Positions 1 to 6,107 of a stretch of DNA of 6,225 bases are shown here, piece by piece. The notes under the pieces were generated by a model that searched no databases, was not told the DNA's origin, and was given only the letters and a program-made list of their open reading frames with translations. The DNA is from an uncultured Chitinophagaceae bacterium (lineage in GTDB: Bacteria > Bacteroidota > Bacteroidia > Chitinophagales > Chitinophagaceae). The stretch covers positions 1 to 6,225 of the forward strand of contig CAMPGT010000237.1 in assembly GCA_946885665.1 (NCBI GenBank), in the 5' to 3' direction. Made by a program: the position numbers and the translations under genes. The stretch's first letter is position 1; every line of letters starts with the position of its first letter.

Positions 1-1042
1 CCTTTGCTTCGGGCGATGCTGATTTGAGCTGCGACAACCATTGTTTGTCCGTTGCGTTGCTGCGAAAACGTTCCGCTAATTTCAGCGCCGCGCCACGATA
101 TTTAATGTCGCCATCTTTCATGGCCTTTAACAGCAGCGACATCGTTTTGCCGTCATTGAATTCAGAAAGCATCGTGAGTGCGACAATACGGGCGTGCGTT
201 TGTTTTGCAGCGGACGCTTCGCTCATCATTTTGCCGGCGAGTTTTGCCGCTTGTTTTTGCTGTCCGCCTGCAGCCAACTGCTGAAGATATTGCACGTAAT
301 AAGATGCGGCATCGGTGGTATCATAAGTGTAGCCTGCTTTTTTAGCTGCTGCGTGCAGTAGTTCGGCAGAAGAAGGATTGCCGATGCGCGCCAAAGCGTA
401 AGCAGCAATTTTACGGAGAGATGCGTCCCCGCTTTTGTGAGCGGTTTCGATAGTGGCGGCGGCCGGCGCATAACGCATGTGGCCCAATGCTTCGATGATG
501 GGTGCGCGGGTTCCGGCCGTGGCAGAGGAATATGCTTTCAGCAGCATGTCGCCGCCTGCCTGGGTATTGATGGCAGCGATCGCCCTTGTAGCCGGGCCCG
601 ATAACCTTTCATTATTAATATACGGTTGGAGAAATGACAGCGCAGCGTCGTTGCCAATCAGTTCGAGTTGCTTGATGAGAAACTGCCGGCTTACATCGTC
701 GCCCACCTCGTCGAGTGCTTTGCCATAAACGTTTATTGCTGTTTTTCTTTGGTCTCCTTTTCCGGAGGTGAGCACGTAGTTGGTGTATGCACCGATTGCA
801 AATTCAATGGCAGTGTTATCGCCCTTTCCCGGCGCGGCGAGCATGCGCGCCATTTGCAGGAGTCCTTCTTCGCCGAGCGATTCGAGCTGCTGCACGTTCA
901 GGTCATTCAACTTGCTGTTGTCGGCAGGAAATTTTGCCAGCACGTCCGCAATCTTCGTTGACACCGTGCGCTGGTCGTTCGACTGTTGTGCCATCGACAC
1001 CGCTGGCAACAGGAAAAGGAGAAAATATATAACAGGTTTCAT
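1..1042 (-). CDS. Secreted HEAT-like repeat protein, N-terminal part (probable DUF1080-type large protein), truncated by window edge
   Basis: The minus-strand frame is open from an ATG at 1042 to the window edge, giving 347 residues with no stop; the C-terminus is missing. Residues 1-18 form a signal peptide (MKPVIYFLLFLLPAVSMA, then QQ), so the protein is exported. The rest is helical and Ala/Leu-rich with HEAT-like repeats, clearest at about 115-160, 180-230 and 283-330 (for example IIEALGHMRYAPAAATIE, LRKIAAYALARIGNPSSAE and YRGAALKLAERF). The opening residues, RTVSTKIADVLAKFPAD and LGEEGLLQMARMLAAPGKGDN, are what I recall from large (about 1100-residue) Bacteroidota proteins that carry HEAT repeats followed by a DUF1080 domain, now linked to hydrolysis or lysis of 3-keto-glycosides. 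That domain is inferred, not seen. It is the last gene visible in the minus-strand group and starts 37 bp after the oxidoreductase stop, with no terminator between. The start choice is firm because the signal peptide begins there. Confidence 0.88.
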   Translation of the reverse strand, partial: MKPVIYFLLFLLPAVSMAQQSNDQRTVSTKIADVLAKFPADNSKLNDLNVQQLESLGEEGLLQMARMLAAPGKGDNTAIEFAIGAYTNYVLTSGKGDQRKTAINVYGKALDEVGDDVSRQFLIKQLELIGNDAALSFLQPYINNERLSGPATRAIAAINTQAGGDMLLKAYSSATAGTRAPIIEALGHMRYAPAAATIETAHKSGDASLRKIAAYALARIGNPSSAELLHAAAKKAGYTYDTTDAASYYVQYLQQLAAGGQQKQAAKLAGKMMSEASAAKQTHARIVALTMLSEFNDGKTMSLLLKAMKDGDIKYRGAALKLAERFRSNATDKQWLSQLKSASPEAK

Positions 1043-1079
1043 ACGCTAATTGACAGTTAATAATGATTTGGTGAACACG

Positions 1080-2339
1080 TTACATTACCCAGGGTTCCCT
1101 GGGAGGCGGATCGACCATCCTGTTGGCCTCTTCGTCGTCAACAAATAGCTGTGCCACGGGATCGTACTTGAGTGATCGGCCCAACTGCAGCGCAGTTTTG
1201 CCAAGGTTGACGAGTGTGCAGGAGCGGTGACCGTTCGATTCGTTTAATGCGAATGTTTTGCGGTGTTTTACGGCTTCGATGAAATCGGTGACCTGTGGAT
1301 CGGGATCGGGGAAAGAAGCGAGCTTCTTTTCGAGGTCGGGAATGTCGGAGCGGAAACCCGGATATAATTTTCCTTTCGGTCCTTCGATATAAGGAACGTT
1401 CACATCTTTTGCTTCGCCGTCGAGAACGATCTTGCAGCCGTCTTCGTAAGTGAATTCAATTCTTCTGAATGTGCCCACCGCATCGGGGTGTTGCTGTTCG
1501 GCATCTATCTCCACGAACACGGGTGAAGTTTCATCCTTTCCTAAGAAATATTGAATGGGATCGAGGTAGTGCTGTCCCATATCGCCCAGTCCGCCGCCGT
1601 CATAGTCCCAGTAGCCGCGGAAGGTTTGGTGTGTTCTGTGAACGTTGTAAGGCTTGTAGGGTGCGGGGCCGAGCCAGCGGTCGTAGTCGAGGTGTGCTGG
1701 CACCGGTTGCGGCTGCAGGTTGGTTTTGCCGACCCAGTAAAATTTCCAGTCGAACCCGGTGTGCCTGCTCACGGTCACTTTCAGCGGCCATCCGAGGAGT
1801 CCGCTCTGCACGAGTTTTTTGATGGGCTTAACGGTGGTGCCCATGCCATAAAAATTATCTTCGAAACGGAACCAGGTGTTGAGGCGAAAGATGCGGCCGT
1901 TTTGTTTTACGGCTTCTATCACGCGTTTGCCCTCGCCGATGGTGCGTGTCATCGGCTTTTCGCACCAGATATCTTTGCCGGCGCGTGCCGCATCGGCGGC
2001 CATGGTGCCGTGCCAGTGCGGCGGTGTGGCGATGTGGACGATATCCACTTCGGGAAGCTGTATGAGTTCGCGATAATCTTTGAATGTTTTCACTCCTTTG
2101 CCGATCATGCCGGCGGCCTCTTTCATGTGGTTGGTATCCACATCGCAGATGGCAACAACGCGGGTGCCGGCGTAAGGGATGTGCCCCTTACCCATCCCGC
2201 CCACGCCAATGATCGCCTTCGTGAGCTGGTCGCTCGGTGCGAGGTAGCCTCTGCCAAGCACGTGCCGCGGCACGATGGTAAAACCTGCGGCCACAGCAAA
2301 AGAGTTCCTGATGAAATTCCGCCTTGATTGATTGTTCAT
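1080..2339 (-). CDS. Tat-exported Gfo/Idh/MocA family NAD(P)-dependent oxidoreductase
   Basis: This 419-residue protein has a twin-arginine signal at its start (SRRNFIR at residues 5-11, then a short Ala-rich hydrophobic stretch), so it should be exported already folded with its cofactor. The Rossmann fold begins at about 41 with the dinucleotide motif GVGGMG (45-50) and an acidic CDVD at the end of beta-2 (65-68). The family's EKP motif, whose lysine is catalytic, lies at 127-129. The C-terminal alpha/beta domain has DYDGGGLGDMGQHYLD (245-260), matching the family's GGG-x2-D-x-G-x-H pattern with D253 and H257 as probable substrate-site residues. Length is normal. Members oxidise or reduce sugar hydroxyls; a sugar or glycoside oxidised at C3 is a reasonable substrate guess given the neighbours, but the sequence does not fix it. 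It lies 69 bp after the propeller lipoprotein gene and 37 bp before the HEAT-repeat gene, on the same strand. Confidence 0.95.
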   Translation of the reverse strand: MNNQSRRNFIRNSFAVAAGFTIVPRHVLGRGYLAPSDQLTKAIIGVGGMGKGHIPYAGTRVVAICDVDTNHMKEAAGMIGKGVKTFKDYRELIQLPEVDIVHIATPPHWHGTMAADAARAGKDIWCEKPMTRTIGEGKRVIEAVKQNGRIFRLNTWFRFEDNFYGMGTTVKPIKKLVQSGLLGWPLKVTVSRHTGFDWKFYWVGKTNLQPQPVPAHLDYDRWLGPAPYKPYNVHRTHQTFRGYWDYDGGGLGDMGQHYLDPIQYFLGKDETSPVFVEIDAEQQHPDAVGTFRRIEFTYEDGCKIVLDGEAKDVNVPYIEGPKGKLYPGFRSDIPDLEKKLASFPDPDPQVTDFIEAVKHRKTFALNESNGHRSCTLVNLGKTALQLGRSLKYDPVAQLFVDDEEANRMVDPPPREPWVM

Positions 2340-2364
2340 GAGTATTACAATAAATTTAAAGTCT

Positions 2365-2386
2365 TAAGCGGCATCGAGGTAAGCGG
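2365..2386. repeat. 7-bp direct repeat TAAGCGG upstream of the oxidoreductase gene
   Basis: TAAGCGG occurs at 2365-2371 and again at 2380-2386, a 15-bp period, in the 69-bp gap between the propeller gene stop and the oxidoreductase start. A pair of short direct repeats upstream of a gene can be a regulator site, but 7 bp is short enough to arise by chance and no -33/-7 promoter pair is evident beside it. Confidence 0.3.
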
Positions 2387-2408
2387 TAGAAGAATCCACA
2401 ATATAGCT

Positions 2409-3329
2409 TTATTCATTAGTATAAAGAAACACATCGGGGTGCATGGTGTACAACCGGTATTGTTTCCCATCGAACACCACGACGGGGCTCGAATGGTCGC
2501 CCTCCACAATGGGATTGCCGGGATATTTTTTCCAGTGAAGCAAATCGTCGGAAACCGCCACGTTCGACGACCAGGGCGATGGTTTTGACACCCATCCCGG
2601 ATCGGCAGTGGCGTGATAGAACATGTAATACCTGCCCTCGTATTTCACTACCTGGTCGGCGGCAACTGCCCCCAGGTCAAACTTCTCCGGTCCCGGTTGG
2701 AGCACGGGCTCGTCCTGTATATTCTTCCATGTCCTGTGATCGCTCGAGGTTGCGCACCAGATGCCCTCGTCGTTTCTTTCGTAAAACAAGTGCCACTTGC
2801 CATCTTCCACAAAAATAACCGGCGTACCATAAGGACCCGGAATGGTGTCGCCATTCGTTTTTATAATAACCAAATCTCCCTGCTCCTCCCATTGTATACC
2901 ATCGTTTGAAGTGAGGTAGTGCGCCACGTCGTTTGTTCCTTCGGCGTACATGTAATAAGTACCGGCATCTTTCCACACCATCATATCTTCTGTCCATTTT
3001 TCGCTGAAAATCGGATTGCCCGCATAGCGTTCCCAGTGTATGCCGTCTTTAGATGTGGCGTAACCCAAATGCTTAACAGCGGTGTCGACGTCGCCGGTAA
3101 AACCGGTATACCACAACTTATACAAGCTGTCGTCCTTCAAAATAAATCCCCTTTCGCGGATGCTGCGGTCCCACGCTGTTGAATCACCCGCCGTGAACAC
3201 GGGATTGCTTTCGTAGGGCTCGAACTTTATCATGGCATCGGGAAAGAGATTATCGGCCGCTTTTTTATCGGCGCAGGAGAATAAAAAGAAGGCCGCTGTT
3301 ATGAACAGCACGCAGCGATATCCTGTCAT
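2409..3329 (-). CDS. Five-bladed beta-propeller glycosidase-like lipoprotein (GH43/GH32/GH130-like)
   Basis: A lipoprotein whose repeats match the five-bladed propeller of GH43/GH32/GH130-like enzymes. The preferred start is the ATG at 3329, giving MTGYRCVLFITAAFFLFSC, a compact signal with lipobox LFSC; a longer in-frame start at 3362 adds 11 residues and makes an unusual n-region. Counted from the longer start, blade-closing motifs recur: NPVF (53-56), TSKDGIHWERYAGNPIF (103-119), TSNDGIQWEE (151-160), SSDHRTW (206-212) and SDDLLHWKKYPGNPIV (271-286). Aromatic strands such as YYMYAEG, WHLFYER and YYMFYHA alternate with them. Acidic candidates for a catalytic pocket include D65, E125/D126 and D229, but I cannot assign them, so enzyme activity is unproven. 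It would be anchored in the outer or inner membrane. It sits between the YD-repeat lipoprotein and the oxidoreductase genes, which favours a role in glycan trimming or binding. Confidence 0.87.
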   Translation of the reverse strand: MTGYRCVLFITAAFFLFSCADKKAADNLFPDAMIKFEPYESNPVFTAGDSTAWDRSIRERGFILKDDSLYKLWYTGFTGDVDTAVKHLGYATSKDGIHWERYAGNPIFSEKWTEDMMVWKDAGTYYMYAEGTNDVAHYLTSNDGIQWEEQGDLVIIKTNGDTIPGPYGTPVIFVEDGKWHLFYERNDEGIWCATSSDHRTWKNIQDEPVLQPGPEKFDLGAVAADQVVKYEGRYYMFYHATADPGWVSKPSPWSSNVAVSDDLLHWKKYPGNPIVEGDHSSPVVVFDGKQYRLYTMHPDVFLYTNE

Positions 3330-3394
3330 ATAGTTTTGCGGCGCTTTTGAGGCGCGGCCCATGAAGATAGGGAAAGAAATGTTTTGCCCCGGCG

Positions 3395-4141
3395 TTAGTA
3401 CGTGTACGTTTTGATAACCATGCTGCCATCGGAAGCAACTGCTTTGTCTTCCGTGAGCCTGTTTTCCTCGTCAAATACGTAGGTATGGACGATCGAGGCC
3501 GTTTCACTTCCATTGGTGATGGTTTGCTTTGTTGGAAGCTGTTTCGGCAAATACATGTAGGTGGGTGCAATGGCCACGGTGTTGAGAATAATTTTTTCGT
3601 ACTCGTATGTGATGATGCCGTCTTCACCCGCTTCCGAAACAAGATTGCCGCCCTGGTCGTAAGTGTAGGTGGTAGCCGACCACATCTGCATCTCGCCGTT
3701 GATCACGTCAAACAGTTGTACGGCGATCAGTTGTTTGGCTTCATTGTAGAAAAACTTTTGCACCAAAGTGTCGCCTTCGTTGTTGTACTGAACGGTGCTA
3801 TCCACAAGTCCCATTTCATTGATTACCGCATCATCATGAATCACCACTTCGTTGGAGTTGTAGATGTCGGTTGTTACGAGGTTGTCGCCGGAATAACCAT
3901 ACACGAACTTATCACCCGGATGTTCGCTGTTCACTAGGCTGGTGAGCCGGTCCGACTCATCGTAAGAAAGAACAAAGGTCGCAACGGTATGTTCACCGGT
4001 CGAAGAGGTGTAGTCTTCGGTATAAGTTTTCACCTTGTTGGTGGGCTTCGGGCTGCCGGGAAGGTCTTCGCTCACTTCTTTCTGGCAGGCCACGAAGGGA
4101 AGAAGGATGGCAACGAGGAGGGCTTGGTAAAGAGACTTCAT
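3395..4141 (-). CDS. YD-repeat (DUF4595-like) lipoprotein, function unknown
   Basis: The preferred start is the ATG at 4141, giving the lipoprotein signal MKSLYQALLVAILLPFVAC with lipobox FVAC and mature start CQKE; an in-frame ATG at 4180 would add 13 residues ahead of a normal signal peptide. The mature part is a run of YD-like beta units. Numbered from the longer start these are LSYDESDRLTSL (71-82), YGYSGDNLVTT (94-104), FFYNEAKQLIAV (143-154), YTYDQGGNLVSE (172-183) and YVFDEENRLTED (234-245). The chain ends in KTYTY. This pattern is known in small Bacteroidota surface lipoproteins of the DUF4595 type, whose role is unknown, and is distantly like RHS/YD repeats. It is far too short for an RHS toxin and has no C-terminal toxin domain. 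It is the first gene of the minus-strand group and is divergent from the sigma factor operon, which could control it; that link is inference. Confidence 0.85.
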   Translation of the reverse strand: MKSLYQALLVAILLPFVACQKEVSEDLPGSPKPTNKVKTYTEDYTSSTGEHTVATFVLSYDESDRLTSLVNSEHPGDKFVYGYSGDNLVTTDIYNSNEVVIHDDAVINEMGLVDSTVQYNNEGDTLVQKFFYNEAKQLIAVQLFDVINGEMQMWSATTYTYDQGGNLVSEAGEDGIITYEYEKIILNTVAIAPTYMYLPKQLPTKQTITNGSETASIVHTYVFDEENRLTEDKAVASDGSMVIKTYTY

Positions 4142-4265
4142 AAATAAGGGCTCGGTGTAAAATTTTCGAAAAATAAGCATTAAAAGCGGAAAATACTAAC
4201 GCAGCTTGCGACTGGATGGACTAAATTTCCTGCAACATTTATCCTCATCATCCGTCACATAAGCA
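4142..4265. promoter_or_regulatory. Divergent promoter region between lipoprotein and ECF sigma operon
   Basis: This 124-bp gap separates two outward-facing genes, so it must hold promoters for both directions unless transcripts enter from elsewhere. Toward the sigma gene, TAAATTTC at 4222-4229 matches the Bacteroidota -7 box (TAnnTTTG) at seven of eight positions; the only nearby -33-like CTTG (4205-4208) is too close at 13 bp. Toward the lipoprotein, minus-strand TATTTTTC (about 4168-4175) also matches seven of eight, with a poor -33 partner TTAG 20 bp upstream. A 10-bp perfect palindrome TTTTCGAAAA at 4163-4172 overlaps the latter box. The boxes are suggestive only; an ECF-type promoter would look different and cannot be recognised here. 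Confidence 0.4.
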
Positions 4266-4826
4266 GTGGAGCATCAAAACGGACAATACGGCACGGAACA
4301 ACTGCTGGTTCAAAGCATACTGGACGGAAATAAACAGGCATTTACAATATTGATTGAAAACACTGAAAGATTGGTGGCCGGTATCGTTTGTAAAATGATA
4401 ACGAACACCCACGACCAGCGTGACGTGGCACAGGAAACCTACCTGAAGGTGTACAACAGCCTGCCGGCGTTCGGGTTCAGGTCGAAGCTGTCTACCTGGG
4501 TGGCCGCCATCGCCTACAATAGCTGCGTTGATCACCTGAGAAGGAAAAAAGCGGTTTACGCCATGGAGGCCATCAACGAAGAAGCTGTCGAGAATGGAGA
4601 TGCGGCTGTGTTTCGGGACAGATCGGCGTTGCTGCAAAGTGCGATCGGCAGGTTGCCCCCGGTTTACCGAACGCTGATCGTGATGTTTCACAACCAGGAA
4701 ATGAGCTATGAAGAAATTGCAGAGATAACGCGTATGCCCGTGGGCACCGTCAAAAACTATTTGTTCAGGGCCAGAAAAACCCTGAAAAATGCACTGTTAA
4801 TGAACTATCGAAAAGAAGACATATGA
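4266..4826 (+). CDS. ECF-subfamily RNA polymerase sigma factor
   Basis: This 186-residue sigma factor has the two-domain layout of extracytoplasmic-function sigma factors. Region 2 covers about 12-96, including the core-binding and -10 recognition segment DQRDVAQETYLKVYNSL (50-66) and TWVAAIAYNSCVDHLRRKK (78-96). A linker follows, then region 4 at about 125-178 with RLPPVYRTL and the helix-turn-helix MSYEEIAEITRMPVGTVKNY (146-165) for -35 recognition. Regions 1.2 and 3 are absent, as expected for ECF. The start is GTG at 4266: an in-frame TAA at 4260-4262 rules out anything upstream, and the next ATG lies inside region 2. There is no Shine-Dalgarno sequence, which is normal in Bacteroidota. 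The stop overlaps the anti-sigma start by ATGA, so the two are translationally coupled. Such factors usually activate their own operon; here the divergent lipoprotein may also be a target. Confidence 0.95.
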   Translation: MEHQNGQYGTEQLLVQSILDGNKQAFTILIENTERLVAGIVCKMITNTHDQRDVAQETYLKVYNSLPAFGFRSKLSTWVAAIAYNSCVDHLRRKKAVYAMEAINEEAVENGDAAVFRDRSALLQSAIGRLPPVYRTLIVMFHNQEMSYEEIAEITRMPVGTVKNYLFRARKTLKNALLMNYRKEDI

Positions 4827-5266
4827 GTGATCAGCATCTGACTGAAGAAGAACTGCAGGAATTTGGGCTTGACGAGGCGAGCATTACCAAAGCCGCATCT
4901 GCGCACCTGCATGCCTGCCAGGCGTGCAGGGAACAACTGGCAGCATACAGGCAATTGTTTGCTGAAATAGAAAAGCAGCCGGCAACTGCATTTGATTTTG
5001 ACGTAAGTGAAGCGGTGATGGAGAAGTTGCCCGGGCGCAAACGGATAAAGTTTAGCCTTTCATTTTTTATGCTGATGGCTGTGCTGATCATCGCGGCGGT
5101 TGTGATAATCTTGTTTGGCGAAGAAATCAGCAACCTGTTTAAAGGAATTGACTGGCTGGTGCCGGTGTTGATTTGTATTTCGGTGATAACGGCCGCAGCC
5201 GGTTTTGCGTATGATGTCTATAAAAATTACAAGACCAAAATAAAACTCATCAATTCTCTGCAATAA
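4823..5266 (+). CDS. Transmembrane anti-sigma factor with HxxxCxxC zinc motif
   Basis: This 147-residue protein is not similar enough to a named gene for a symbol, but its build is that of a membrane anti-sigma factor. The N-terminal cytoplasmic part contains H28-x3-C32-x2-C35 (in SAHLHACQACREQL), the core of the zinc-binding anti-sigma (ZAS) domain that holds ECF sigma factors inactive. Two hydrophobic segments follow, at about 77-98 (SLSFFMLMAVLIIAAVVIIL) and 111-133 (starting WLVPVLICISVITAAAG), with a short loop carrying FKGID between them and a Lys-rich tail (KNYKTKIK). There is no large periplasmic sensor domain, so the signal may come through the membrane segments, a partner protein or redox/zinc status of the motif. 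Its start overlaps the sigma stop by ATGA, the usual coupling for sigma/anti-sigma pairs. Binding to the adjacent sigma factor is inferred from family and context. Confidence 0.87.
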   Translation: MSDQHLTEEELQEFGLDEASITKAASAHLHACQACREQLAAYRQLFAEIEKQPATAFDFDVSEAVMEKLPGRKRIKFSLSFFMLMAVLIIAAVVIILFGEEISNLFKGIDWLVPVLICISVITAAAGFAYDVYKNYKTKIKLINSLQ

Positions 5267-5315
5267 CTGCAACAATTATTCATCCTTTTACTTCTAATAG
5301 ATAATAACAAACGAT

Positions 5316-5756
5316 ATGAAAAAAGTCATTTTCTTTTTGATAGCTGTTTTGATAAGCGCTGCAACGCAGGCGCAGGAAGCGAACAGCTTCGACATTTCTG
5401 AGCACGGCATGCAGATGTTCCGTATTTGCGCGACGATTTTTTTGTTGATCGCATTGATGATGTTTGTTCTCGCGATTCTAAAACGGATATTGGAATTTCG
5501 GATCAGGAACAGGATCGTTGACAAGGGTGTTCCCGAATCGCTTGCGGCTTCTCTGCTTAAAGATGCGCACAGCGACTCGAAACATTCCGCTTTTAAATGG
5601 TTCGCAATGCTTGCGGGAACGGGCGTTGGTCTTACATTGGTCAATTACACGATGCCGTTAGGCGTACATTCCATCGCCATCATGTCGTTCTCCATTGCCG
5701 CCAGCTTTCTCGGCTATTATCTGTTTATCCGCAAAACGCGGGAGGGTGAGGAGTAG
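5316..5756 (+). CDS. Small inner-membrane protein in sigma operon (DUF6249-like), function unknown
   Basis: This 146-residue protein starts with a signal-peptide-like segment (MKKVIFFLIAVLISAATQAQ, likely cut after AQA or QAQ) and then has three hydrophobic helices at about 34-57, 92-112 and 117-138. Between the first two lies a charged cytoplasmic-type stretch with RNRIVDKGVPESLAASLLKD (64-83). The layout of one helix, a short 'KG' loop and a pair of Gly-containing helices recalls DUF6249 membrane proteins that accompany ECF sigma genes in Bacteroidota; this is recall, not a search. It starts 49 bp after the anti-sigma stop with no terminator between, so it is probably the third gene of the operon and could be a partner or target of the sigma/anti-sigma switch. 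Its start is the only good one, at the signal peptide, preceded by an AT-rich leader without Shine-Dalgarno sequence. Confidence 0.8.
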   Translation: MKKVIFFLIAVLISAATQAQEANSFDISEHGMQMFRICATIFLLIALMMFVLAILKRILEFRIRNRIVDKGVPESLAASLLKDAHSDSKHSAFKWFAMLAGTGVGLTLVNYTMPLGVHSIAIMSFSIAASFLGYYLFIRKTREGEE

Positions 5757-5786
5757 CTGCCGTTGGCACTCAGAAATGTTCTTCTA

Positions 5787-6101
5787 TCATTCAAGAAAAA
5801 AGACTTCATCGAGGTCTTTTACTGCCGGCGATGCATCTTCATTCGTATCCATGATGTCCCTCATGAAATTCCACCACTTGTGCATCACGGGATGCTCGCT
5901 CAGCCGGCGCAGATTTTCACGCTCGGGTATTTTGAGATAAGCAAATAAGACGTTTGTGTCCGGATCGAGGAAGATGGAATAGTTCGTGATGCCCGCCTCC
6001 TTTAAAACAGCTTTCAGTTCGGGCCAGATGGCATCATGCCGCCTGCGATATTCGGCGGCACATCCGTCGTGCAATTTCATCGTAAAACCCACTCTTTGCA
6101 T
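5787..6101 (-). CDS. rhaM: L-rhamnose mutarotase
   Basis: This 104-residue protein is the standard length for RhaM, which interconverts the alpha and beta anomers of L-rhamnose in the cytoplasm so that the isomerase or dehydrogenase gets the right form. Family landmarks are all present: EYRRRHDAIWPEL (17-29) with Y18 and the catalytic H22, AGITNYSIFLD (36-46) with Y41, the PVMHKWW segment (71-77) with W76 and W77, and the closing DIMDTNEDASP (82-92) and EVFFLE. Fold is a dimeric alpha/beta ferredoxin-like barrel. It lies only 6 nt downstream of another minus-strand gene, so the two are probably one transcript. No other rhamnose gene (rhaA, rhaB, rhaD, transporter) is visible, so the pathway context lies to the right of the window. 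Related members acting on L-fucose exist, but the residues fit the rhamnose type. Confidence 0.95.
   Translation of the reverse strand: MQRVGFTMKLHDGCAAEYRRRHDAIWPELKAVLKEAGITNYSIFLDPDTNVLFAYLKIPERENLRRLSEHPVMHKWWNFMRDIMDTNEDASPAVKDLDEVFFLE
5796..5820 (+). terminator. Possible terminator hairpin between convergent genes, inside rhaM 3' end
   Basis: The arms AAAAGACTTC (5798-5807) and GAGGTCTTTT (5811-5820) pair over 10 bp with a 3-nt loop. On the plus-strand RNA the only weak pair is a U-G wobble, and the stem is preceded by A's and ends in U's, fitting a rho-independent terminator about 40 nt after the stop of the plus-strand membrane protein gene. On the minus-strand RNA the same stem has an A-C mismatch but is followed by six U's. 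It overlaps the last codons of rhaM (DLDEVFF), so translation would normally keep it open on that strand. The GC content of the stem is low, so strength is uncertain. Confidence 0.42.
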
Positions 6102-6107
6102 ATCATT

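Noticed and set aside
24..1049. Several short plus-strand frames (81-97 codons) and a minus-strand frame at 226-471
   Set aside because: All are out of frame with, or opposite to, the continuous 347-codon minus-strand frame that has a signal peptide and HEAT-like repeats.
1551..2327. Open plus-strand frame of 258 codons antisense to the oxidoreductase
   Set aside because: It mirrors the codons of a gene with clear Tat, Rossmann and EKP motifs; its translation is Ala/Gly/His/Val-rich with no domain, so it is an antisense shadow.
3485..3937. Open plus-strand frame of 150 codons antisense to the YD-repeat lipoprotein
   Set aside because: The minus strand has a lipobox and YD repeats; the antisense translation shows no signal, motif or plausible start context.
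3395..4141. RHS-type polymorphic toxin or contact-dependent inhibition protein
   Set aside because: YD-like units are present, but the protein is only about 250 residues, has no RHS core or toxin tip, and no immunity gene lies next to it.
4248..4691. Open minus-strand frame of 147 codons antisense to the sigma factor
   Set aside because: The plus strand is an unmistakable ECF sigma factor; the antisense product has no recognisable feature.
5787..6101. Idea that rhaM belongs to the same operon as the left-hand carbohydrate genes
   Set aside because: The plus-strand sigma operon lies between them and rhaM has its own close upstream partner at 6108-6225, so they are separate transcription units.
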